This document shows positions 1 to 5,014 of a stretch of 9,004 nt of DNA, in pieces. The stretch covers positions 1 to 9,004 of the forward strand of contig CACZHN010000093.1 in NCBI GenBank assembly GCA_902780985.1, written 5' to 3'. Within the stretch, counting starts at the first letter, position 1. Each line of letters opens with the position of its first letter. Under the pieces are notes generated by a model. That model was given only the letters and a program-made list of their open reading frames with translations, searched no databases and was not told where the DNA came from. Both the position numbers and the translations under genes were made by a program. Source of the DNA: an uncultured Lachnospiraceae bacterium (GTDB lineage Bacteria > Bacillota_A > Clostridia > Lachnospirales > Lachnospiraceae).

Positions 1-15
1 TTTTTTATTTTTACA

Positions 16-408
16 CTATTCGAGTCCCATCACTTCGCCGTAGATAAGAACCGCATTTCTTACGCATTCTTCACACGGGCAGAGCGGCTTTCCGTCGGTA
101 ACCGCCTTAAGGTCCTTGCAATGTATCGCACCGCATCTTTCACGGAACTTCTCCTGGATAGCTCTGGTTTTCGCCAGAGTTCCTCTTCCTTCTGTCTTGA
201 GTCCTGCGATCATTCCCGCACCGATAAGTGCTCCGCAGGTTGCTTCAAGATTTCCCATTCCTGCACAGAAACCGGCTGCAATCTGCTTTAACTGCTCTTC
301 CGTAAGCTTTGTCTGATCAGCCAGCGCCGCTGTTACGGCCTGGGAACAGTTATAACCTTCCCATGTCTTTAACTCTACTGCTTTGTCTGCTCTCTCTTCA
401 ATAGTCAT
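16..408 (-). CDS. C_GCAxxG_C_C family cysteine-rich protein
   Basis: A 130-residue soluble protein of the C_GCAxxG_C_C family, a small, probably redox-active group whose biochemical role is not established. Eight cysteines are visible: C21 (in NCSQAV), C48 (in FCAGMG), C58 (in CGALIGAG), C92, C97 (in CKDL), and C110, C112 and C115 near the end. C21, C58, C97 and the last cluster match the family pattern; C48, C92 and C110 look additional. There is no signal peptide or membrane segment. The ATG at 408 is preceded by AAAGGAGA, a good ribosome site. The gene begins 12 bases after the stop of trxA, so the two are almost certainly cotranscribed and the protein may be a thioredoxin client or a metal/cluster-binding partner (inference). 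Only a short A/T-rich tail separates its stop from the window edge, so its terminator cannot be judged. The family call is confident; the function is unknown. Confidence 0.88.
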   Translation of the reverse strand: MTIEERADKAVELKTWEGYNCSQAVTAALADQTKLTEEQLKQIAAGFCAGMGNLEATCGALIGAGMIAGLKTEGRGTLAKTRAIQEKFRERCGAIHCKDLKAVTDGKPLCPCEECVRNAVLIYGEVMGLE

Positions 409-420
409 TTCTGTCTCCTT

Positions 421-735
421 TTATGCTTCGCTTCTTATGAGATTCAAAACCTGCTGCTTCGGGATATATCCCAGAGATCTCTTCACAGGCTTTCCTGCTT
501 TGAATACCATAAGTGTCGGGATTGTGGAAACACCGAACTCTTCGGCAAGTTCCATCTCTTCGTCTACATTTAACTTACCTACGACCACATCATCCGCTTC
601 TTCCGCAACTTCACGGATCACCGATGCAAGCATCCTGCAAGGTCCGCACCAGTCTGCGTAGAAATCTATCAATACAGGCTTTTCCGACTTTAATATACTT
701 TCAAAATTATCTCTTGATATTTTTAATTCTGACAT
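421..735 (-). CDS. trxA: thioredoxin
   Basis: A 104-residue cytosolic thioredoxin, the dithiol reductant for ribonucleotide reductase, peroxiredoxins and thioredoxin-type glutathione peroxidases. The active site WCGPC gives C30 and C33. The buried aspartate is D24 (LIDFYADWC) and the cis-proline is P73 (STIPTL), all at classical positions, and the length is normal for a single-domain thioredoxin. The start is set at 735 because AAGGAGGT (742-749) lies six bases upstream. An in-frame ATG at 762 would add nine residues, place this ribosome site inside the gene and extend beyond the usual family N-terminus. The gene leads a two-gene unit with the C_GCAxxG_C_C protein and lies 81 bases after the Crp/Fnr regulator gene. 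No thioredoxin reductase is in the window. The two glutathione peroxidases about 1.5-2.5 kb away have the resolving cysteine expected of thioredoxin-dependent enzymes, so this protein is a plausible reductant for them (inference). Confidence 0.95.
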   Translation of the reverse strand: MSELKISRDNFESILKSEKPVLIDFYADWCGPCRMLASVIREVAEEADDVVVGKLNVDEEMELAEEFGVSTIPTLMVFKAGKPVKRSLGYIPKQQVLNLIRSEA

Positions 736-741
736 AACCGT

Positions 742-749
742 ACCTCCTT
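742..749 (-). promoter_or_regulatory. ribosome binding site that fixes the trxA start
   Basis: On the minus strand the sequence reads AAGGAGGT, a full match to the anti-Shine-Dalgarno core, six bases before the ATG at 735. It lies between the two in-frame ATG codons (762 and 735) and decides for the downstream one. Confidence 0.85.
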
Positions 750-779
750 GAAATATCTTCATTTCTTCTTTACGGTCAC

Positions 780-785
780 ATCATA
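780..785 (-). promoter_or_regulatory. probable trxA -10 box, weak -35
   Basis: The minus strand reads TATGAT (five of six matches to TATAAT). At a 17-base spacing the -35 hexamer would be CATACA, a poor match, which is typical of an activator-dependent promoter. The inferred transcription start is near 773, giving a leader of about 38 bases before trxA. The weak -35 falls at the right arm of the palindrome at 805-823. No transcript was observed; this is pattern recognition only. Confidence 0.5.
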
Positions 786-804
786 TCAATTATTTATTCC
801 GATG

Positions 805-823
805 TATGTGACTAAGTCACATA
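805..823. promoter_or_regulatory. 19-bp palindrome, probable Crp/Fnr-type operator
   Basis: TATGTGACT-A-AGTCACATA is a perfect inverted repeat with 9-bp arms around one central base. It contains TGTGA and TCACA half-sites like those of the CRP consensus, but with a spacing of five bases instead of the usual six. Its centre (814) lies at about -41 from the trxA start inferred from the -10 box, the class II activator position. It overlaps the last codons and stop of the Crp/Fnr regulator gene. No T-tract follows on either strand, so it is not a good terminator. The likely ligand is the adjacent regulator, whose recognition helix carries the CRP-like R-E-x-x-x-R pattern. Confidence 0.65.
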
Positions 824-1479
824 TCGGGATAGGCTGTCTTTTTTAGGGCATTCTTATCCGTGATGACAACCTTTCCTCTTTCCAGTGAAAGGATTCCCTC
901 CTGCTCGAAGTACTTCATAATCCTGGTCACCACTTCTCTGGAACTTCCTATCTGACGGGCTATCTCATCATGGGTAAGCATCAGTACATTTCCGTCCTTC
1001 TTACTCTGCTCGTCCCACAGGAATATGGCAATCCTCTGATCCAGCTTCATAAACATAAGCTGCTGCATGGTCCATATAACTTCGGAGAATTTCTCCGCCG
1101 CAGTCTTATACAGGAAGAGGCCCACGCCGGGATTATCCTTCTCCAGTCTGTGCACCACAGCCGCCGGAATGATGGAAACATCGGTATCCTCCGACGCTTC
1201 TATCACCACATCAAATGCTATGCTGTCCAGAAGACAGGATACGGAAAGAACGCATATCTCTCCCGGATCCACTCTGAAGAGGGTTATCTCCCTGCCCTCA
1301 TCGGATACTATATATACTCTGAGCCGGCCTGCGGTAACCGATAATACGCCGACACAGCCGTCTTCATTTCTGTTTACTATACTGCCTTTCGGGAAGTTTT
1401 TCGTAACCATGCTGCCAACAAGCATAGCGCGGTCTTCCTCCGACAGTTCCTTTACAAACGGAAATGTATTCTCGATCAT
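817..1479 (-). CDS. Crp/Fnr family transcriptional regulator
   Basis: A 220-residue cytoplasmic regulator with an N-terminal cyclic-nucleotide-binding-like beta barrel (about residues 15-115), a long dimer helix (about 120-155) and a winged helix-turn-helix (about 165-205). In the recognition helix, SSREVVTRIMK places R181, E182 and R186 like R180, E181 and R185 of E. coli CRP, which read TGTGA half-sites; FNR has V-E-x-x-S-R there. No N-terminal iron-sulfur cysteine cluster is present. C76 and C82 sit in GEICVLSVSCLL, a cysteine pair seen in anaerobe Crp/Fnr proteins as I recall them, and C42 is a third cysteine; together they suggest thiol/redox sensing (inference). The ATG lies one base beyond the mtnN stop and its ribosome site AAAGAGGAT is inside mtnN, so translation is probably coupled. 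The CRP-like palindrome at its 3' end, upstream of trxA, makes trxA the best candidate target. The effector is not known. Confidence 0.9.
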   Translation of the reverse strand: MIENTFPFVKELSEEDRAMLVGSMVTKNFPKGSIVNRNEDGCVGVLSVTAGRLRVYIVSDEGREITLFRVDPGEICVLSVSCLLDSIAFDVVIEASEDTDVSIIPAAVVHRLEKDNPGVGLFLYKTAAEKFSEVIWTMQQLMFMKLDQRIAIFLWDEQSKKDGNVLMLTHDEIARQIGSSREVVTRIMKYFEQEGILSLERGKVVITDKNALKKTAYPDM

Positions 1480-1480
1480 T

Positions 1481-2182
1481 CTACATCCTCTTTAACATTT
1501 CGGTAATGAGCTTTTCCTCATTCTCAATAGCCTTCTTCTGGAAAGAAGGATAGTCCATTGACGCACTGTCATCCGCTTTATCGGATATCGAACGGATGAT
1601 AAGGAAAGGAACCTTATTCAGCCATGCGGTATGTGCAATTGCTGCGCCTTCCATCTCAGTACACATTCCGTTAAACTCAGCGATCATTTTATCCTTCATC
1701 TTCTTCTCGGAAACAAAGATATCACCGGTAACCACACGTCCTTCGAATACCTTTATGTCAGGGCATACCTCCTCGCATACTTCCTTTGCGATCTTTCTGA
1801 GTTTCTCATCGGCAACATAAACACTGTTTTCCTGATCCGGAACAATGCCTCTCGCATAACCGAGATTCAGAACGTTCATATCATGTTCTACGGCATCCGT
1901 TGAAAGCACGATATCTCCGATATCGATCCTTGCATCCAGACTTCCTGCAATACCCGAATTGATGATGGCTTCTACATTATAAATTGCAGAGAGTGCTTCA
2001 GCTGCAACAGCTGCATTAACCTTGCCTATACCGGATCTTACAAGAACAACTTCCTTTCCCGAAAGTGTTCCGATCCAGAACTGCATTCCCGCATGCTCTT
2101 CGACTTTAACCTGTCCCGCCTCATTCATTAAGTCTTTGAGATCGTCGACCTCTTTATCCATTGCACCGATTATACCTAACAT
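1481..2182 (-). CDS. mtnN: 5'-methylthioadenosine/S-adenosylhomocysteine nucleosidase
   Basis: A 233-residue cytosolic nucleosidase of the Pfs/MTAN family. It hydrolyses 5'-methylthioadenosine, S-adenosylhomocysteine and 5'-deoxyadenosine to adenine plus the thioribose, homocysteine or deoxyribose product, thereby removing inhibitory by-products of methylation, polyamine synthesis and radical SAM reactions. The signatures are MLGIIGAMDKE with E11 (E. coli E12), SGIGKVNAA, NSGIAGSLD, VEHDMN, TEMEGAA with E178 (E. coli E174) and RSISDKADD with D201 (E. coli D197). All three key catalytic residues are present and the length is normal. The ATG at 2182 follows TAAGGAGGC. A TATAAT box at 2205-2210 is the likely promoter, immediately after the terminator of the upstream peroxidase operon. 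No luxS is visible nearby. The gene is cotranscribed with the Crp/Fnr regulator. Confidence 0.96.
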   Translation of the reverse strand: MLGIIGAMDKEVDDLKDLMNEAGQVKVEEHAGMQFWIGTLSGKEVVLVRSGIGKVNAAVAAEALSAIYNVEAIINSGIAGSLDARIDIGDIVLSTDAVEHDMNVLNLGYARGIVPDQENSVYVADEKLRKIAKEVCEEVCPDIKVFEGRVVTGDIFVSEKKMKDKMIAEFNGMCTEMEGAAIAHTAWLNKVPFLIIRSISDKADDSASMDYPSFQKKAIENEEKLITEMLKRM

Positions 2183-2204
2183 AATGCCTCCTTAAGATGT
2201 ACTT

Positions 2205-2210
2205 ATTATA
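2205..2210 (-). promoter_or_regulatory. probable -10 box of mtnN operon
   Basis: The minus strand reads TATAAT, a perfect -10, about 23 bases before the mtnN ATG. The region where a -35 is expected is occupied by the terminator hairpin at 2213-2243 and shows no good TTGACA match, so promoter strength is uncertain. The predicted leader is very short, near 16 bases. Confidence 0.5.
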
Positions 2211-2212
2211 GT

Positions 2213-2243
2213 AAAAAAGCCGCGACAAAAAGATGTCACGGCT
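2213..2243 (-). terminator. rho-independent terminator of the peroxidase operon
   Basis: On the minus strand AGCCGTGACA pairs with TGTCGCGGCT (ten pairs, one G-U wobble) around a six-base loop, followed by six T residues. It lies about 40 bases after the stop of the last gpx gene, so it ends the ohrR-like/radical SAM/gpx transcript before mtnN. On the plus strand the stem has a C-A mismatch and no T-tract, so it is directional. Confidence 0.9.
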
Positions 2244-2282
2244 GCCCAATTCATTCTATCAAACCGGGGTTATTTCGTCAAT

Positions 2283-2822
2283 TTAAATCAGTGACTTTAT
2301 GCATTCCTCTACCTTACTGATATCGGCAGTAGGTTCGAAGCGTGCCACAACATTTCCCTTACGGTCTATCACGAATTTCGTGAAGTTCCACTTGATATCA
2401 GGCTTCTTATCCCAGTCAGGATCAGCCTCCGCAAACATCTTTTCCAGAAGGGCTTTATACTCATGCTCTTCAAAACCTTCGAATCCCTTCTGAGACTTCA
2501 GGTATGTGTAGAGCGGGAGCTCATTTTCTCCGTTTACATCCGACTTTTTCATCTGAGGAAATGTGGTATTGTAATGTACAGAACAGAATTCATGTATCTC
2601 CTCATCCGTACCCGGTGCCTGTCCTCCGAACTGATTGCACGGAATGTCCAGAACCTCGAGGCCCTGATCATGATAATCCTTATACAGCTGCTCGATCGGA
2701 GCATACTGCGGTGTGAATCCGCAACCCGTAGCGGTATTCACGATAAGTATTACCTTATCTTTATAATCCGAAAGCTTCAGAACTTCACCCTTACCTGTAG
2801 TTACTTCATAATCGTAAATCAT
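2283..2822 (-). CDS. glutathione peroxidase family protein, longer paralogue
   Basis: A 179-residue thiol peroxidase of the glutathione peroxidase (Gpx/BtuE) family, which reduces H2O2 or organic hydroperoxides. The peroxidatic residue is C34 in NTATGCGFTPQY, encoded by TGC, so it is not a selenocysteine. The other tetrad residues are Q64 (PCNQFG) and W145/N146 (IKWNFTKF). C80 in EIHEFCS sits where thioredoxin-dependent Gpx enzymes have their resolving cysteine, so thioredoxin rather than glutathione is the likely donor (inference from family knowledge). Compared with its neighbour it has about 25 extra residues (roughly 112-142, acidic) between the NG-x-x-x-PLY-x-YLK segment and the catalytic tryptophan; many full-length family members have such a segment. 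The ATG at 2822 is preceded by AAGGAGGT, which overlaps the end of the upstream paralogue with only four bases between genes. It is the last gene of the operon, before the terminator at 2213-2243. No signal peptide is present. Confidence 0.93.
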   Translation of the reverse strand: MIYDYEVTTGKGEVLKLSDYKDKVILIVNTATGCGFTPQYAPIEQLYKDYHDQGLEVLDIPCNQFGGQAPGTDEEIHEFCSVHYNTTFPQMKKSDVNGENELPLYTYLKSQKGFEGFEEHEYKALLEKMFAEADPDWDKKPDIKWNFTKFVIDRKGNVVARFEPTADISKVEECIKSLI

Positions 2823-2826
2823 TTTG

Positions 2827-3294
2827 CTACCTCCTTAACTGTTCCTCAATACTCTTCTCCAGTTTCTCCGGTTTATCCGTAGGTGCGAATCTGTCTACAA
2901 CTTCTCCGTTCTTTGCGATCAAAAATTTAGCGAAGTTCCACTGTATGCGTCCCGGTTTCTGCTCCTTAAGATACTTATACAGAGGATCCGCATCTTTTCC
3001 GTTCACCTTTATTTTAGCAAAACGAGGGAACTTTGTGTTAAATTTCAACGAGCAGAAGCTGTCTATTTCTTCTGCACTTCCCGGTGCCTGAAATGCGAAC
3101 TGGTTGCACGGGAAATCCAGTATCTCAAATCCCTGATCGTGATACTTTTCATAAAGTGCCTCAAGGCCGTCGTACTGCGGAGTAAGTCCGCACTTTGTCG
3201 CTGTATTCACTATAAGAAGAACTTTTCCCGCATACTCGGACAGCGATACATCATTTCCTTTTTTATCTTTTACGGTAATATCATATATACTCAT
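2827..3294 (-). CDS. glutathione peroxidase family protein, short paralogue
   Basis: A 155-residue Gpx-family thiol peroxidase arising from tandem duplication with the next gene or from an older split. Motifs are peroxidatic C35 in NTATKCGLTPQY (TGC codon), Q65 in PCNQFAFQAPG, resolving-type C81 in EIDSFCS, and W119/N120 in IQWNFAKF. The region between the YLK segment and the catalytic tryptophan is compact (EQKPGRI), so it lacks the acidic insertion of its partner and is at the short end of the family. All four catalytic positions remain, so it should be active. The ATG at 3294 follows AGGAGGA and lies 11 bases after the stop of the radical SAM gene. The two copies differ throughout and are not a recent duplication, which suggests different substrates or partners (inference). 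Confidence 0.93.
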   Translation of the reverse strand: MSIYDITVKDKKGNDVSLSEYAGKVLLIVNTATKCGLTPQYDGLEALYEKYHDQGFEILDFPCNQFAFQAPGSAEEIDSFCSLKFNTKFPRFAKIKVNGKDADPLYKYLKEQKPGRIQWNFAKFLIAKNGEVVDRFAPTDKPEKLEKSIEEQLRR

Positions 3295-3305
3295 TTCTTT
3301 TCCTC

Positions 3306-4394
3306 CTATAAAAGCTGTGCTTCTACCTGCTCTCTCTTTTCATACAACACACATCCGCCCTTATGATCATCTGCCAGGATATCGCTGTCCTTCAGCTTTC
3401 TGAACAACTCGGAATGCAGTGCTTCCTTCAGAGACGTATCTCTTACATTTATATCCGAATAAGGTGAGAACGGACACGGTTCCGCTCCGCCGTGAGAATT
3501 GATGTGGAAGAATCCTCTTCCCGCTGCGATGCATCCTCCCGAACTCTTCTCATCTCCCGGAAATGATACAAATACCATATCCTGATGCGCATCCCTTACT
3601 CTGCTTACTTCACTCAGTAATCTGTCTCTTTCTTCATCCGAAAGCGTCAGATCGGTACTTTCCTCGGAAACCGGTACATACTCCACATATATCACAAGCT
3701 TGCAGCCTTTTTCCGAAAGTGTATTAAGGAACTCATCCGATGTTACTTCATCGAGATTCTCGGAAGTTACCGTAATGGAAGTACCGAATAAAAGTCCTCT
3801 TTCCTTCAGCCCGTCCATAACCGATATCAGTCTGTCATATACTCCCTCGCCTCGTCTCGCATCGGTCTTCTCTCTGTCGCCTTCCACGCTGATCACCGGA
3901 ATCATGTTCCTGTGAGCATCCAGAAGATCCATGTACTTTGCACCCATAAAGGTTCCGTTGGTAAATATCGGGAACAGGATATTCGGCTTCTTGGCCGCTT
4001 CCTGCATAACATCCCAGCGGAGAAGCGGTTCTCCTCCTGCCAGCAGTAAAAAGCTGACTCCCATATCTTCCGCTTCATCGAATACTTTCTTCCACTCTTC
4101 GCCCGTCAACTGATCCACCGGTGCACTGTCCGTTGTTGCTTCATTACATCTTGAGTAACATCCGGCACAATGAAGATTGCAGCTTGATGTAATGCTTGCT
4201 ATAAGAAACGGCGGTACATGTTCTCCTCCTGCTTCGGCTTTCGCTCTCTTTCTGGATGCCTTTTTTGCGGCAGTCGAAAACTTCACCAGATAAGCGGTTT
4301 CTCTGGGATTCTTAACAGATGCCCTCAGGGCGTCGGTCACGATCCTTTCCACCCCCCGAGTCATATAACTCTGAATGTCAAATTCTTTATCCAT
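3306..4394 (-). CDS. radical SAM protein with SPASM/twitch-like C-terminal cysteines
   Basis: A 362-residue cytosolic radical SAM enzyme. The [4Fe-4S] cluster motif is C72-x3-C76-x2-C79 in SSCNLHCAGCYSRC, with an extra C83. The SAM-binding GGEPL is at 120-124, followed by TNGT (145-148) and SVEGD (169-173). Before the barrel lies a basic helix (about residues 40-55) ending in HVPPF. The C-terminal third holds C288 (SGGC), C307 (EPCPFSPYSD) and C348 (GGCVLYE), which could carry an auxiliary cluster as in SPASM/twitch enzymes. I recognise this as a widespread clostridial radical SAM type, but its reaction is not known to me. The ATG follows AGGAGAT, which overlaps the stop of the regulator gene, and gpx starts 11 bases after this gene. 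No small precursor-peptide gene fits between the genes of this operon. Because it is controlled with peroxidases, it may modify a redox protein or cofactor, or repair oxidative damage (inference). Family call sure; substrate unknown. Confidence 0.9.
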   Translation of the reverse strand: MDKEFDIQSYMTRGVERIVTDALRASVKNPRETAYLVKFSTAAKKASRKRAKAEAGGEHVPPFLIASITSSCNLHCAGCYSRCNEATTDSAPVDQLTGEEWKKVFDEAEDMGVSFLLLAGGEPLLRWDVMQEAAKKPNILFPIFTNGTFMGAKYMDLLDAHRNMIPVISVEGDREKTDARRGEGVYDRLISVMDGLKERGLLFGTSITVTSENLDEVTSDEFLNTLSEKGCKLVIYVEYVPVSEESTDLTLSDEERDRLLSEVSRVRDAHQDMVFVSFPGDEKSSGGCIAAGRGFFHINSHGGAEPCPFSPYSDINVRDTSLKEALHSELFRKLKDSDILADDHKGGCVLYEKREQVEAQLL

Positions 4395-4405
4395 ACGATA
4401 ATCTC

Positions 4406-4840
4406 CTATTCACTTTCCAAAAACTTATATAAAAGTCTGTATAATTCTTCTGCTTCTTCACCGGACAAAGGCATCTTACCTGAAGCCATTTTAATAGGAA
4501 TATCCTTACACTCTTCCTTAAGTGCGTCACCTTCCGGTGTTATGGCGATTATAGTGATGCGTTCGTCTTCCTTTGAACGCTCCCTTGTCACATAACCGGC
4601 TTTCTCAAGTCTCTTTAAAAGCGGTGTCAATGTACCCGCATCCAGATGCAATGTTTCTCCAAGCTGTCCTACACTTGCTCTTTCCTTCTCCCAGAGGACC
4701 ATCATTACTATGTACTGGGTATATGTAAGTCCCAAAGGTTTAAGATACGGCGTATAGCTGCCTACTATCTTTCTGCCGCATGCATATAAAGGAAAGCATA
4801 ACTGATTTTCCAGTAAAAGCTGTTCATATTTCTGTGCCAT
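4406..4840 (-). CDS. OhrR-type MarR family peroxide-sensing repressor
   Basis: A 144-residue MarR-family winged-helix regulator, closely resembling OhrR, the organic-hydroperoxide sensor. Numbering from the ATG at 4840, the sensing cysteine is C15 in ENQLCFPLY, with Y19, Y29 and Y40 (LTYTQY) at the positions that hydrogen-bond to it in B. subtilis OhrR. The DNA-binding part contains LDAGTLTPLLKRLEKAGYV (about residues 67-85) and the wing ERSKEDERI. Two further cysteines, C21 and C111, could form a disulfide or mixed-thiol switch, although neither clearly matches the second cysteine of the Xanthomonas 2-Cys OhrR. The start at 4840 is preferred because GAGGTGA lies just upstream; the in-frame ATG at 4855 lacks a good ribosome site and breaks the match to OhrR numbering. 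It is first in an operon with radical SAM and two gpx genes, and a palindrome covers its own promoter, so autorepression relieved by peroxide is likely. No ohr gene is present. Confidence 0.9.
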   Translation of the reverse strand: MAQKYEQLLLENQLCFPLYACGRKIVGSYTPYLKPLGLTYTQYIVMMVLWEKERASVGQLGETLHLDAGTLTPLLKRLEKAGYVTRERSKEDERITIIAITPEGDALKEECKDIPIKMASGKMPLSGEEAEELYRLLYKFLESE

Positions 4841-4843
4841 GGA

Positions 4844-4850
4844 TTCACCT
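4844..4850 (-). promoter_or_regulatory. ribosome binding site deciding the regulator start
   Basis: The minus strand reads GAGGTGA a few bases before the ATG at 4840. It lies between the two in-frame ATG codons and supports the downstream one, which also puts the sensing cysteine at residue 15, as in B. subtilis OhrR. Confidence 0.75.
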
Positions 4851-4870
4851 CGCATTAGTTATCTTTTCTC

Positions 4871-4896
4871 AAATTATATTTTGCACAATATAATTT
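4871..4896. promoter_or_regulatory. 26-bp palindromic operator over the peroxide operon promoter
   Basis: AAATTATATT (4871-4880) and AATATAATTT (4887-4896) are perfect 10-bp inverted arms around TTGCAC. The TGCA core is also symmetric, leaving only one mismatched base pair in 26. The palindrome covers the whole -10 box and the spacer and touches the -35 of the operon promoter, the geometry expected for repression by steric block. OhrR operators are AT-rich palindromes of broadly this kind (TACAATT-AATTGTA in B. subtilis), but the exact sequence differs. Confidence 0.75.
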
Positions 4897-4901
4897 GTCA
4901 A
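4873..4901 (-). promoter_or_regulatory. consensus sigma-A promoter of the ohrR-like/radical SAM/gpx operon
   Basis: The minus strand has TTGACA (4901-4896), exactly 17 bases of spacer, and TATAAT (4878-4873): twelve of twelve consensus positions. The transcription start is predicted near 4866, with a leader of about 26 bases before the ATG at 4840. Such a strong promoter needs active repression, in keeping with the palindrome that covers it. Confidence 0.88.
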
Positions 4902-4934
4902 CACTTTTTACCACCACAGATTTTTATTATCTAT

Positions 4935-4965
4935 TTTGTACAATAATGATTGTTAACTTTGTACA
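4935..4965. repeat. TTTGTACA direct repeats flanking an ACAAT/ATTGT palindrome
   Basis: TTTGTACA occurs at 4935-4942 and again at 4958-4965, 23 bp apart, in the middle of the divergent intergenic region. Between and overlapping them is ACAAT-AATG-ATTGT (4940-4953), an inverted repeat whose halves resemble the TACAAT/ATTGTA halves of known OhrR sites. It could be a second operator for the regulator or a site for the pilin promoter. In this AT-rich stretch, chance occurrence is possible. Confidence 0.3.
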
Positions 4966-4985
4966 GTTTGTCTGATATTGTTCGC

Positions 4986-5014
4986 TTGAAAATCGAAAAT
5001 AGATGATTTATAAT
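4986..5014 (+). promoter_or_regulatory. sigma-A promoter of the pilin-like gene
   Basis: TTGAAA (4986-4991), a 17-base spacer and TATAAT (5009-5014) give eleven of twelve consensus positions. The predicted start is near 5021, leaving a leader of about 97 bases before the TTG at 5118. It diverges from the peroxide operon promoter about 85 bp away. Confidence 0.82.

Noticed and set aside
421..762. Longer thioredoxin start at the ATG at 762
   Set aside because: It would place the AAGGAGGT ribosome site inside the gene and add nine residues absent from typical thioredoxins.
805..823. Palindrome as the terminator of the Crp/Fnr gene
   Set aside because: No T-tract follows on either strand and the perfect-palindrome geometry with TGTGA/TCACA fits an operator better.
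970..1495. Plus-strand open frames opposite the Crp/Fnr gene
   Set aside because: They are antisense shadows of a gene with clear domain structure and have low-complexity composition.
2283..3294. Selenocysteine glutathione peroxidases
   Set aside because: Both peroxidatic codons are TGC (cysteine), with no in-frame TGA at these positions.
4406..4855. Upstream ATG at 4855 for the OhrR-like regulator
   Set aside because: There is no good ribosome site before it; GAGGTGA serves the ATG at 4840, which also gives OhrR-like numbering of the sensing cysteine.
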